This document shows positions 26,249-34,971 of a DNA stretch of 64,000 nt, piece after piece. How positions within the stretch are numbered: position 1 is the first letter of the stretch; every line of letters begins with the position of its first letter. The stretch lies in the NCBI RefSeq assembly GCF_024752305.1, contig NZ_JANTHX010000005.1, forward strand, positions 337,050 through 401,049, given 5' to 3'. The translations under genes and the position numbers were made by a program. A model generated the notes under the pieces. That model worked only from the letters and a program-made list of their open reading frames with translations. It was not told where the DNA came from and made no database searches. This DNA is from Protaetiibacter mangrovi. GTDB taxonomy: Bacteria > Actinomycetota > Actinomycetes > Actinomycetales > Microbacteriaceae.

Positions 26249-27615
26249 CCCGACAGCAGCGCCTCGTGCTGGCCATCGCCGTGCTGGCCACCTTCGTCGC
26301 CTTCCTCGACTCGACCGTCGTGAACGTCGCGCTGCCCGCGATCGAGCGCGAGCTCGGCGGCGGTCTCGCCGCGCAGCAGTGGATCGTCGACGCCTACCTG
26401 CTCACGCTCGGCTCGCTCATCCTGGTGGCGGGCGCCTTCAGCGACGTGTACGGGCGCATCCGGATGCTGCGCATCGGCATCGTGCTGTTCGGCCTCGCCT
26501 CGCTCGCCATCGCGCTCGCGCCCGACCCGCTCGTGCTCATCCTCGCGCGCGGTGTGCAGGGCATCGGGGGAGCACTGCTCGTGCCGAGCTCGCTCGCGCT
26601 CATCACCTCCAACATGTCGGGCGCACTGCAGGCCCGCGCGATCGGCATCTGGACCGCGCTCACCTCCGCCTCGCTGCTGGCCGGGCCGCTCGTCGGGGGG
26701 ATCTTCGTCGACCTGCTGTCGTGGCGCTGGGCCTTCGTGATCAACGTGGTGCCGATCGCGGTCGTGCTGTGGCTGCTCGCGGTGCTCGGGCAGCGCGACG
26801 TGCGACGCTCCGACGCCTCCATCGACCTGCCGGGGGCGCTGCTGTGCGCCGTGGGGCTCGGCGGCATCGTGTTCGCACTCATCGAGCAGCCGCGCCTCGG
26901 CTGGGACCCGGGCGTCGTGATCGCCGGGGTCGCGGGCGTGCTGGCGTTCGCCGGGTTCCTGGTGCGCCAGCGGTTCGCGGCGCGGCCGATGATGCCGCTC
27001 GGGCTGTTCCGCATCCGCAATTTCGGGTGGGGCAACCTCGCGACCTTCTTCGTCTACGGCGCGCTCGGGCTGAACTCCTTCGTGATCGGCGTCTACCTGC
27101 AGCAGGGCGCCGGACTGCCGGCGACGCTCGCGGGGCTCGCGAGCCTGCCGATCTCGATCATCATGACCGTCGGCTCGTCGTGGTCGGGGTCGCTCGCGGG
27201 GCGCATCGGGCCGCGCGTGCCCATGACCGTCGGGCCGCTGCTGATGGCCGCGGCCTCGCTGCTCATGCTGCTCGTCGGGGAGTCGTTCTCGTACTGGACG
27301 CAGCTGCTGCCCGGCATCCTGCTGTTCGGCGTGGGCCTCACGGTGACGGTGTCGCCCCTCACCGCCGCGATCCTCGGGGCGATCGACCCGTCGCGGTCGG
27401 GCATCGCCTCGGCGGTCAACAACGCCGTGGCCCGCATCGCGGGTCTGCTCGCGGTCGCGATGCTCGGGCTCATCACGGGCGGGGTGCTCGATCTCGACGG
27501 CCTGCACCGTTCGCTGATCGTGATCGCCGGGCTGATGGCCGCGGGCGGTCTCGTGTCGTTCCTCGGCATCCGCCGGGTGGTGGATCCCGAGGTGGTCGAG
27601 GAGCGCCCGGCGTAG
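26245..27615 (+). CDS. MFS transporter, DHA2 (EmrB/QacA) type
   Basis: A 456-residue membrane protein with about 14 helices. Early FLDSTVVNVALPAIERELG and VDAYLLTLGSLILVAGAFSD are the signature of the DHA2 drug:H+ antiporter family, and RGVQGIGGALLVPSSLALI is motif C of exporters. It would expel hydrophobic compounds using the proton gradient. It is translationally coupled to the hydrolase gene by a 4-bp overlap and converges with the prenyltransferase gene 21 bp downstream. Confidence 0.92.
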   Translation: MTRQQRLVLAIAVLATFVAFLDSTVVNVALPAIERELGGGLAAQQWIVDAYLLTLGSLILVAGAFSDVYGRIRMLRIGIVLFGLASLAIALAPDPLVLILARGVQGIGGALLVPSSLALITSNMSGALQARAIGIWTALTSASLLAGPLVGGIFVDLLSWRWAFVINVVPIAVVLWLLAVLGQRDVRRSDASIDLPGALLCAVGLGGIVFALIEQPRLGWDPGVVIAGVAGVLAFAGFLVRQRFAARPMMPLGLFRIRNFGWGNLATFFVYGALGLNSFVIGVYLQQGAGLPATLAGLASLPISIIMTVGSSWSGSLAGRIGPRVPMTVGPLLMAAASLLMLLVGESFSYWTQLLPGILLFGVGLTVTVSPLTAAILGAIDPSRSGIASAVNNAVARIAGLLAVAMLGLITGGVLDLDGLHRSLIVIAGLMAAGGLVSFLGIRRVVDPEVVEERPA

Positions 27616-27636
27616 CCGGACGCATCTCGAGACCGC

Positions 27637-28455
27637 TCAGCCGGCCGCCGCCCACAGGAGCAGCACCACGTCGAGCAGCGCCCCCGCGATCACGAGCCGG
27701 AACAGCGCCCTGCTCGGCCGGCCGCGCAGCGCGAGCAGGATGCCGGCCGCCGCGATGAGGGCGCCCGCCGTCGCGCCCACCCAGGCGAGCGCCCCGCCGC
27801 CGAGCACGATCGCGAGCGGCACTCCCGCGGTGCCGAGCGCCAGGCAGGCCGTGACCGCCGTCGCCGTCGCGCCGATCCGATGCCCGAGTCCGCGCACGCC
27901 GGTGGCGCGGTCGGCCTCGAGGTCGGGCAGCACGTTGGCGAGATGGGCGGCGAAGCCGAGCAGCGCCGCCGCGGCGAGGAGCGGGAGCGGAGGCCAGGAC
28001 GGCATCCGGGCCGACACGGTCACGAGCGCCGGCAGCAGGCCGAAGAACACCAGGTAGGGGAGGGCCGAGAGCACCGTCGACTTGAGTCCGAGGTTGTAGG
28101 TCCACGCCGCCGCGAGCAGCAGCGCGTGCAGGCCGAGTGCGGGCCAGCCGAGCGGGGCCGTGAGCACCAGGGCGAGCGAGAGCGACATGAGGGCCAGCGC
28201 GCGCACCGTGCGGGGCGTGACGTCGCCGCGGGCGACGGGCTTGTCGGTGCGGCCGCTCGCCCGGTCGCGCTCGGCGTCGATCGCGTCGTTCGAGAGGCCG
28301 ACCGAGAGCTGGTCGGCGAGCATCGCGCATCCCAACAGGACGACGCGCCACGGTTCGAGGCCGTTCGCGACGGCGAGCAGCACGGTGATCACCGTGACGG
28401 CGACCGTCGGCCCCGGATGCGAGGACCCGATCACCGCGCGCACCCGTCTCACCAT
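27637..28455 (-). CDS. UbiA-family prenyltransferase
   Basis: The 272-residue protein has about eight helices and both prenyl-diphosphate-binding aspartate motifs: NDAIDAERDRASGRTDKP (about residues 55-72) and DLEADRATGVRGLG (about 175-190), in the order expected for UbiA enzymes. These attach a prenyl chain to an aromatic or sugar acceptor; the acceptor cannot be told here. Candidate roles are menaquinone, carotenoid or decaprenyl-ribose pathways, and no partner genes are adjacent. The promoter is leaderless: TACCGT on the minus strand (plus 28462-28467) lies 6 nt before the ATG. Confidence 0.88.
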   Translation of the reverse strand: MVRRVRAVIGSSHPGPTVAVTVITVLLAVANGLEPWRVVLLGCAMLADQLSVGLSNDAIDAERDRASGRTDKPVARGDVTPRTVRALALMSLSLALVLTAPLGWPALGLHALLLAAAWTYNLGLKSTVLSALPYLVFFGLLPALVTVSARMPSWPPLPLLAAAALLGFAAHLANVLPDLEADRATGVRGLGHRIGATATAVTACLALGTAGVPLAIVLGGGALAWVGATAGALIAAAGILLALRGRPSRALFRLVIAGALLDVVLLLWAAAG

Positions 28456-28515
28456 GCCGCCACGGTATCCCTCACCCGCCCCGCGCCCCCGACTCCACCC
28501 CCGGCCTCCGCGAGT

Positions 28516-28620
28516 TCGGCCTCACCTCAGAAATGCAGGAGATCCTCGGGGATGCCCCCGCCATCCGTCGAGCCGCACCCGTCGGAGCCGATTTCTCCTG
28601 CATTTCTGGAGCTGGGCCGA
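28516..28620. repeat. Long inverted repeat upstream of the second LacI gene
   Basis: Inner arms CAGAAATGCAGGAGA (28528-28542) and its complement TCTCCTGCATTTCTG (28594-28608) are perfect; short TCGGCC/GGCCGA matches extend the arms outwards to about 28516 and 28620. About 50 nt separate the arms. No coding frame explains it. Confidence 0.7.
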
Positions 28621-28690
28621 GGTCGCGGGTAACGAATTGGTATCGGCGGCGGCGGATGCGGAGGGCTCGTCGGCGAAATCGGAGAACCTA

Positions 28691-28720
28691 CTGCAAGAAA
28701 TTGCGTTGATTGCGTAGAGT
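28691..28720 (+). promoter_or_regulatory. Promoter and operator of the second LacI gene
   Basis: TAGAGT (28715-28720) lies 6 nt before the ATG (leaderless). CTGCAAGAAATTGCG (28691-28705) covers the -35 region and resembles the reverse complement of the site at 29780-29795, so the regulator probably controls itself. Confidence 0.65.
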
Positions 28721-28726
28721 TCTGGC

Positions 28727-29728
28727 ATGTCGAGTCGTCTTGCCGAAGTCGCCAAGAAGGTCGGAGTCAGCGAAGCCACCGTGAGCCGCGTGCTCAACGG
28801 GAAGCCCGGCGTCAGCGAAGGGACGCGCCAGGCGGTGCTCGCCGCGCTCGACGTGCTCGGCTACGAGAGGCCCAGCAAGCTGCGCGGCGAACGCGCCCGC
28901 CTCGTCGGACTGTTCCTGCCCGAGCTCACCAACCCGATCTTCCCCGCGTTCGGCGAACTCGTCGGCGGCGGCCTCGTGCAGCAGGGCTACACGCCCGTGC
29001 TCTGCACCCAGACCGCCGGCGGCATCAGCGAAGCCGACTACATCGAACTGCTGCTCGAACAGCGGGTCTCCGGGGTGGTCTTCGTCGGCGGCCAGTACTC
29101 GCAAGGCGACGCCCCGCACGACCACTACCGCCGCCTCGACGAGCTCGGCATCCCCACCGTGCTCGTCAACGCGCGCCTCGACGAGCTCGAGTTCCCGACC
29201 GTCTCCACCGACGACAAGGTGGCCATCGAGCTCGGCTGGAACCACCTGCGCCAGCTCGGGCACGAACGCATCGGCCTCGTGCTGGGCCCCGAAGACCACG
29301 TACCCTCCCAGCGCAAGCTCGACGCCGCCCGGCGGCTCGCGGACGCCGCGGGCGTGCCGCTCGAGATCGCGCACTCCCACTACACGCTCGAAGCGGGCCA
29401 AGCCGCCGCCGCGCGGCTGCTCGCCGGGGGAGTCACCGGCATCCTCTGCGCGTCCGACCCGCTCGCGCTCGGCGCCGTGCGGGCCGTGCGCCGAGCCGGC
29501 AAGCAGGTTCCGGCGGATGCGTCGATCGTCGGCTACGACGACTCCGCCCTCATGAACGCCACCGACCCCGCGCTCACCACCGTGCGCCAGCCGATCGAGC
29601 CCATGAGCCGGTTGGCCATCGAGCTGCTCGTCGCGCAGCTGCAGGGCGCGCGGGCCAGCACCGAGGAGTACCTGTTCGAGCCGGAGCTCGTCGTCCGGGG
29701 GTCGACGGGGCCGGCGCCGCGGGCTTAG
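28727..29728 (+). CDS. LacI-family regulator of the alpha-glucoside locus
   Basis: A 333-residue LacI-type regulator: helix-turn-helix at the very N-terminus (RLAEVAKKVGVSEATVSRVL, residues about 4-23), hinge about 45-60, then a sugar-sensing domain with GVTGILCASDPLALGAVRA. It is read in the same direction as the alpha-glucosidase operon that begins 162 bp downstream. Both promoters carry a related operator, so it is very likely the local repressor. The inducer is probably maltose, trehalose, sucrose or a related alpha-glucoside; the sequence alone does not decide this. Confidence 0.9.
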   Translation: MSSRLAEVAKKVGVSEATVSRVLNGKPGVSEGTRQAVLAALDVLGYERPSKLRGERARLVGLFLPELTNPIFPAFGELVGGGLVQQGYTPVLCTQTAGGISEADYIELLLEQRVSGVVFVGGQYSQGDAPHDHYRRLDELGIPTVLVNARLDELEFPTVSTDDKVAIELGWNHLRQLGHERIGLVLGPEDHVPSQRKLDAARRLADAAGVPLEIAHSHYTLEAGQAAAARLLAGGVTGILCASDPLALGAVRAVRRAGKQVPADASIVGYDDSALMNATDPALTTVRQPIEPMSRLAIELLVAQLQGARASTEEYLFEPELVVRGSTGPAPRA

Positions 29729-29779
29729 TTCCGCTCGGCGCTCCGTCGGGACGCGAGCACCGCCTCGGGTGCAAGGGGG

Positions 29780-29836
29780 CGCAAGTTTCTTGCAGATTGT
29801 TGAGTTCTTGCGTCAATCTGTCGGATTTCATACATT
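29780..29836 (+). promoter_or_regulatory. Promoter and operator of the alpha-glucosidase operon
   Basis: TTGCGT (29808-29813) and TACATT (29831-29836) are separated by exactly 17 bp. Upstream, GCAAG-TTT-CTTGC (29781-29793) is a perfect palindrome matching the site before the LacI gene, and TTCTTGCGTCAA overlaps the -35 as a possible second half-site. Confidence 0.7.
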
Positions 29837-29890
29837 CGGGCTGTCGGCGCCGACTCGGGCGTCGCGAACGACCCGATAAGGACCCACCGC

Positions 29891-31618
29891 GTGGACGCAG
29901 ACGTCCTCCCGCTCGACGAGCGGGCCGCCACGGCATCCGGCGACCTCGCCGTGGTGCCGGCGACCGACGACCCCGACTGGTGGCGTTCCGCCGTCATCTA
30001 CCAGATCTATCCGCGCAGCTTCGCGGACGGCAACGGCGACGGCACGGGCGACCTCGCCGGCGTGCGCAGCCGGCTCGGCTACCTGCGCGACCTGGGGGTC
30101 GACGCGATCTGGTTCACGCCCTGGTACGCGAGCCCCCTCGCCGACGGCGGCTACGACGTGAGCGACTACCGGGCCATCCACCCCGACTTCGGCACCCTTG
30201 CCGAGGCGGAGCTGCTGATCCGCGAGGCGCTCGAGCTCGGCATCCGCACGATCATCGACATCGTCCCGAATCACGTCTCGGACCAGCACCCCTGGTTCCA
30301 GGCGGCGCTCGCGGCCGGACCCGGCAGCCCCGAGCGCGAGCGCTTCTGGTTCGTCGACGGCGACGAGCTGCCCACGAAGTGGGTCTCGCCGTTCGCGGGC
30401 GACACCTGGACCCGCACCACCAACCCCGACGGCACGCCGGGCCAGTGGTACCTGCACCTCTTCGACGCGAAGCAGCCCGACCTCAACTGGAACCACCCGG
30501 ATGTGCGGCGCGAGCACGAGGAGATCCTGCGGTTCTGGTTCGCCCGCGGCGCCGGCGGCGTGCGCATCGACTCGGCCGCGCTGCTCATCAAGGACCCGGA
30601 GCTGGGCGAGGTCCCCGACAACCCCGGACCGGGGGAGCACCCCACACAGGATCGCGACGAGCTGCACGACGTCTACCGCGGATGGCGGGCCGTCGCCGAC
30701 GACTACCCCGGCACGCGCGTGCTGGTGGGCGAGATCTGGCTGCCCGAGATCGACCGCTTCGTCGCGTATCTGCGCCCCGACGAGATGCACACGGCGTTCA
30801 ACTTCGACTTCCTCGGCCGGCCCTGGGACGCCGCCCAGCTGCGCGCCTCGATCGACCTGACCCTGGGGGCGCACGCGCCCGTCGGCGCGCCGTCGACGTG
30901 GGTGCTCTCGAACCACGACGTGACCCGTCCGGTCACCCGCTACGGCCGCGCCGACAGCTCGTTCGCGTTCCTCAGCAAGCGCTTTGGCACCCCGACCGAC
31001 CTCGAGCTCGGCACCCGCCGCGCCCGCGCCGCCGCCCTGCTGACGGCCGCGCTGCCCGGCTCGCTGTACATCTACCAGGGCGACGAGCTGGGGCTCCCCG
31101 AGGTGGAGGACATCCCGCGCGACCTCATCCAGGACCCGATGCACTACCGCTCCGGCGGCGTCGACCCGGGGCGCGACGGATGCCGCGTGCCGCTTCCCTG
31201 GTCGGGCACCCGGGCACCGTTCGGCTTCAGCTCGCCGCACGCGACCGGCACCCCGTGGCTGCCCCAGCCGCGCCAGTGGGCGCTCTACACGGTCGAGGCG
31301 GAGGAGGCCGACCCGCACTCGATGCTCAACCTGTACCGGGCGGCGCTGCGCATCCGGAGGGCGGAGCCGGCGCTCGGCGACGGCGCCCTCACGTGGCTCG
31401 ACCTCGGCGCGGATGCGCTCGGCTTCCGCCGCGGCGACGCCGACGGCGTCATCAGCGTCACGAGCTTCGACGCCCCCGTCGAGCTGCCGCCCCACCGCGA
31501 GGTGCTCCTCGCCAGCTCGGAGGTCGCCGACGGCGTCCTCCCCCCGAACTCCACGGCGTGGCTACGACCACAGCACCAACCCGGAGAAACCCAGCACCAC
31601 CCCAACACACCCAGATGA
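29891..31618 (+). CDS. Alpha-glucosidase, glycoside hydrolase family 13
   Basis: The 575-residue cytoplasmic enzyme has the GH13 alpha-amylase fold: YQIYPRSFADGNGDGTGDL (start of the barrel), DIVPNHVS, nucleophile D227 in GVRIDSAAL, acid/base E281 in VGEIW, and transition-state D343 in LSNHDVTR. This is the oligo-1,6-glucosidase/AglA subgroup, which cleaves alpha-glucosides such as maltose, sucrose or trehalulose after uptake. The GTG start is preceded by AAGGA at 9-nt spacing. The stop overlaps an alternative ATG of the binding-protein gene, so the operon is continuous. Confidence 0.92.
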   Translation: MDADVLPLDERAATASGDLAVVPATDDPDWWRSAVIYQIYPRSFADGNGDGTGDLAGVRSRLGYLRDLGVDAIWFTPWYASPLADGGYDVSDYRAIHPDFGTLAEAELLIREALELGIRTIIDIVPNHVSDQHPWFQAALAAGPGSPERERFWFVDGDELPTKWVSPFAGDTWTRTTNPDGTPGQWYLHLFDAKQPDLNWNHPDVRREHEEILRFWFARGAGGVRIDSAALLIKDPELGEVPDNPGPGEHPTQDRDELHDVYRGWRAVADDYPGTRVLVGEIWLPEIDRFVAYLRPDEMHTAFNFDFLGRPWDAAQLRASIDLTLGAHAPVGAPSTWVLSNHDVTRPVTRYGRADSSFAFLSKRFGTPTDLELGTRRARAAALLTAALPGSLYIYQGDELGLPEVEDIPRDLIQDPMHYRSGGVDPGRDGCRVPLPWSGTRAPFGFSSPHATGTPWLPQPRQWALYTVEAEEADPHSMLNLYRAALRIRRAEPALGDGALTWLDLGADALGFRRGDADGVISVTSFDAPVELPPHREVLLASSEVADGVLPPNSTAWLRPQHQPGETQHHPNTPR

Positions 31619-31629
31619 AAGGCAAGACA

Positions 31630-32976
31630 ATGAAGTCACCCACCAAGGTGATCGCGATCGCCGCGGCCTTCGCCACGGTCGCGTCGCTCGCCGCCTGCAG
31701 TTCCGGAGGCTCCTCCGACGGCAAGATCGAGCTTCGCGTCGCGACCTTCCCGCCCGGCGCCGACCAGGCCGCCTACGACGCGTTCGCGGTGCAGGAGAAG
31801 CAGTTCGAGGAGAAGTACCCGAACATCGACATCGTCGGCGTCGAGTACGAGTGGGAGGGCCCGACCTTCACCGCGCAGCTCGCCGCCGGCAGCCTGCCGG
31901 ACGTCTTCACGGTGCCGTTCACCGACGCCAAGACGCTGCTCGAGAACGGCCAGCTCGCCGACGTCACCGCCGAGGTGAAGGAGCTCGGCTACGCCGACAA
32001 GTTCAACCCGATCATCCTCGACGCCGTCCAGGACGACAACGGCGACATCTACGGCTTCCCGCGCCAGGCGTACGCGCTCGGTCTGCAGTACAACCGCGAC
32101 CTGTTCGAGCAGGCCGGCCTCGACCCCGACTCGCCGCCCACCACGTGGGAGGAGGTCCGCGAGGACGCCAAGATCATCGCCGAGAAGACCGGCAAGGCGG
32201 GCTACGCCACCATGACCCAGAACAACACGGGCGGATGGCAGCTCACCGCGCAGGCGGCCTCGCGCGGCGGGTTCATGCAGTCGGACGACGGCGCGACCTC
32301 GACGATCGCCAACGACGGCGTGAAGGCCACCCTGCAGTACTTCCACGACCTCCGCTGGGAGGACGACTCGATGGGTGACAACTTCCTGCTCGACTGGGGT
32401 TCGATCAACCAGGAGTTCGCGGCCGGCAACATCGGCATGTACACCTCCGGCTCCGACCTGTACACGGCCCTCGTGCGCGACTTCTCGCTCGACTCGTCGG
32501 TGTACGGCCTGACCACCATCCCGATGGAGGACGGCGGCAAGGTGCTCGGCGGCGGCGACATCGCGGTGCTCCCGCCGACGCTCGACGACGCGACCAAGGA
32601 CGCGGCCGTCAAGTGGATCGACTGGTACTACATGCAGAAGCTCCTCAACGAGGACGCCGCCGTCGCGGACGCGAAGGCGCTGTCCGACGCGGGTCAGGCC
32701 GTCGGCACCCCGGTGCTGCCGGTGCTCGACCAGGCCACCTACGAGGAGTCGCTCACCTGGATCGAGCCGTACGTCAACGTGCCGCGCGACCAGATGGCGG
32801 GCTTCACCGACGGCATCTTCGCGCAGACCCCGGTGGGCGAGCCGAAGAGCCACACGCAGGAGGTCTACGCCCTGCTCGACCCGATCGTCCAGGCCGTGCT
32901 GACGGATGAGAACGCCGACATCGACGCGCTCCTCGCCCAGGCCGACAAGGACGCTCAGGCGCTCATCGACGGCTGA
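31630..32976 (+). CDS. Sugar ABC transporter substrate-binding lipoprotein
   Basis: A 448-residue family-1 binding protein exported and lipid-anchored at C23 (SLAAC). Features include VATFPPGADQ after the linker, FTAQLAAGSLPDVFTVPF, and GFPRQAYALGLQYNRDLFEQ, which places the tyrosine and aromatic residues of the sugar cleft. The ATG at 31630 is preferred over 31615 because AAAGG stands 8 nt before it. It delivers an alpha-glucoside to the permeases downstream. The ATPase is not encoded in the operon and is presumably the shared MsiK-type protein. Confidence 0.92.
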   Translation: MKSPTKVIAIAAAFATVASLAACSSGGSSDGKIELRVATFPPGADQAAYDAFAVQEKQFEEKYPNIDIVGVEYEWEGPTFTAQLAAGSLPDVFTVPFTDAKTLLENGQLADVTAEVKELGYADKFNPIILDAVQDDNGDIYGFPRQAYALGLQYNRDLFEQAGLDPDSPPTTWEEVREDAKIIAEKTGKAGYATMTQNNTGGWQLTAQAASRGGFMQSDDGATSTIANDGVKATLQYFHDLRWEDDSMGDNFLLDWGSINQEFAAGNIGMYTSGSDLYTALVRDFSLDSSVYGLTTIPMEDGGKVLGGGDIAVLPPTLDDATKDAAVKWIDWYYMQKLLNEDAAVADAKALSDAGQAVGTPVLPVLDQATYEESLTWIEPYVNVPRDQMAGFTDGIFAQTPVGEPKSHTQEVYALLDPIVQAVLTDENADIDALLAQADKDAQALIDG

Positions 32977-32985
32977 TGCCACCCC

Positions 32986-33017
32986 GGGGCCGCCGGACCT
33001 CCCGGTCCGGCGGCCCC
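32986..33017 (+). terminator. Stem-loop between binding-protein and permease genes
   Basis: Arms at 32986-32999 and 33004-33017 pair perfectly over 14 bp around the tetraloop TCCC, 9 bp after the stop of the binding-protein gene. Same position and likely role as the hairpin at 18229-18270. Confidence 0.75.
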
Positions 33018-33038
33018 TCCTACTCGAAGGAACCCGAC

Positions 33039-33998
33039 ATGACCGTCCTCGACGACCGGCGCACCGTGGCGCCCCCGGTTCGACAGCACGCGCCCCGCCG
33101 GCGCGACCGCAGCATCCGCGGATGGGTGCGCCGCGGCGGGCTCGTCACCCTGCTGTTCGCGCTGCCGATGATCCTCGTGTTCGCGATCTACAGCTGGTGG
33201 CCGATCCTGCAGTCGATCTGGATGAGCTTCCAGAAGACCAACCTGATCACCTACCAGTTCGTCGGGTTCGACAACTTCGTGAACGTGCTGAGCGATCCGC
33301 TGCTCGGGCGCGCGGTGCTCAACACCCTCTACTTCGCGCTGCTCGCCCTCGTCTTCGGCTTCCCGCTGCCGATCTTCATGGCGGTGCTGATGAGCGAGGT
33401 CAAGCGCATGAAGGGCCTGTACTCGGCCCTCGCCTACCTGCCCGTGATCGTGCCGCCGGTGGTCGCGGTGCTGCTGTGGAAGTTCTTCTACTCGGCGGCC
33501 CCGACGGGCGTGTTCAACACGATCATCGGCTGGTTCGGCATCCCGCCCCAGCCGTGGATCCAGGATGCGACCCAGGCGATGCCCTCGCTCGTGCTCGAGG
33601 CGACCTGGGCAGCGGCCGGCGGCTCGATCATCATCTACCTCGCGGCGCTGCTCGCGGTGCCGCCGGAGCTCTACGACGCGGCCGAGGTCGACGGCGCCTC
33701 CATCTGGCGCAAGATCTGGCACGTGACGCTGCCGCAGCTGCGCGGCGTGATCTTCGTGATGCTCATCCTGCAGATCATCGCGACCGCGCAGGTGTTCCTG
33801 GAGCCGTACCTCTTCACGGGCGGCGGGCCGAACAACGCGACCGTCACGGTGCTGCTGCTCATCTACCGCTACGCGTTCGAGAACAGCCTGGGCGGCAAGT
33901 ACGGCGAGGCGACCGCGCTGTCGGTCATGCTCGCGCTCTTCCTCGCCGCCGCCTCGTTCCTGTACTTCAAGGCCACCGAGAAGTGGAGCACCAACTGA
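33039..33998 (+). CDS. Sugar ABC transporter permease, MalF type
   Basis: A 319-residue permease with a short basic N-terminal tail, six predicted helices and the EAA loop (YDAAEVDGASIWRKIWHVTL). AAGGA lies 7 nt before the ATG. The N-terminal extension seen if an upstream ATG at 32976 is used would be translated from the stem-loop and is rejected. Overlaps the second permease by one base. Confidence 0.92.
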   Translation: MTVLDDRRTVAPPVRQHAPRRRDRSIRGWVRRGGLVTLLFALPMILVFAIYSWWPILQSIWMSFQKTNLITYQFVGFDNFVNVLSDPLLGRAVLNTLYFALLALVFGFPLPIFMAVLMSEVKRMKGLYSALAYLPVIVPPVVAVLLWKFFYSAAPTGVFNTIIGWFGIPPQPWIQDATQAMPSLVLEATWAAAGGSIIIYLAALLAVPPELYDAAEVDGASIWRKIWHVTLPQLRGVIFVMLILQIIATAQVFLEPYLFTGGGPNNATVTVLLLIYRYAFENSLGGKYGEATALSVMLALFLAAASFLYFKATEKWSTN

Positions 33999-34948
33999 TG
34001 ACCACCCTCACGCGACTGCCGGGGCGCCCGAGCTTCCGCGCCCGCCGACGCCTGGAGGCCGCCTCCGAGCCGGATGTCGAGCGCGGCATCCTGTCGCCGC
34101 ACGACCGCCGCCGCCGGCCGGTCAAGGTCGGGCAGGTGCTGTCGCACGTGCTGCTGCTCGGCGGGCTCGTGGTGGTCGGCCTCGGACCGCTGCTGTGGCT
34201 CGCCAAGGCGGCGATCTCGACGACGCAGGACACCATCCAGTACCCGCTGCAGTTCTGGCCGAGCGGCATCGACTGGGCGAACCTCGAGCAGGCCTGGGTC
34301 GACGTCGAGGTGGGCAAGTACTTCTTCAACACGATCGCCCTCGCCCTCGGCCAGCTCGTCGTGGGCCTCGTGATCGCCACGAGCGGCGCCTACGTGCTCG
34401 CGATCCTGCGGCCCGCCTACGCGCGGGTGCTGCAGGCGGCGGTGCTCGCGACGCTCTTCGTGCCGTCGGTCGTGCTGCTCGTGCCGCTGTTCATCACCGT
34501 CGCGAGGCCGCCGTTCGGGCCGAGTCTGCTCAACAACTACCTCGGGGTCTGGCTGCCGACGGCGGCGAACGCGTTCAACATCCTGATCGTGAAGCGGTTC
34601 TTCGACAGCCTGCCGCAGGAGGTGTTCGAGGCCGCGAAGACCGACGGCGCGGGCCCGGTGCGCGTGTTCTGGTCGATCGTGCTGCCGATGTCGCGGCCGA
34701 TCCTCGGCGTGGTGTCGGTGTTCATCGTGATCGCCTCGCTGAAGGACTACCTCTGGCCGAAGCTCGTGCTCACGGATGCCGCCGTGCAGCCGCTCGGCGT
34801 GCGCCTGCCGAACATCCAGTCGCAGACCGAGCTCGACGTGACGCTCGCCTCGCTCGCGATCGCGACGATCATCCCCGTGGTGCTGTTCCTGCTGTTCCAG
34901 CGGCTCATCCTGCGGGGTGCCGGACTCGGCGGCGCCGTGAAGGGGTAG
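33998..34948 (+). CDS. Sugar ABC transporter permease, MalG type
   Basis: A 316-residue permease, six helices, with EAA loop FEAAKTDGAGPVRVFWSIVL and the C-terminal LFQRLILRGAGLGGAVKG typical of MalG proteins. An unusually long, arginine-rich cytoplasmic N-terminus of about 45 residues precedes the first helix. The ATG shares its A with the preceding stop (TGATG). Confidence 0.92.
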   Translation: MTTLTRLPGRPSFRARRRLEAASEPDVERGILSPHDRRRRPVKVGQVLSHVLLLGGLVVVGLGPLLWLAKAAISTTQDTIQYPLQFWPSGIDWANLEQAWVDVEVGKYFFNTIALALGQLVVGLVIATSGAYVLAILRPAYARVLQAAVLATLFVPSVVLLVPLFITVARPPFGPSLLNNYLGVWLPTAANAFNILIVKRFFDSLPQEVFEAAKTDGAGPVRVFWSIVLPMSRPILGVVSVFIVIASLKDYLWPKLVLTDAAVQPLGVRLPNIQSQTELDVTLASLAIATIIPVVLFLLFQRLILRGAGLGGAVKG

Positions 34949-34971
34949 CGCCCGCGCCCTACGCTGGATCC

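Noticed and set aside
32976-33038. An earlier start for the MalF-type permease at ATG 32976.
   Set aside because: It would translate the stem-loop region and add 21 residues without family support; AAGGA precedes the ATG at 33039.
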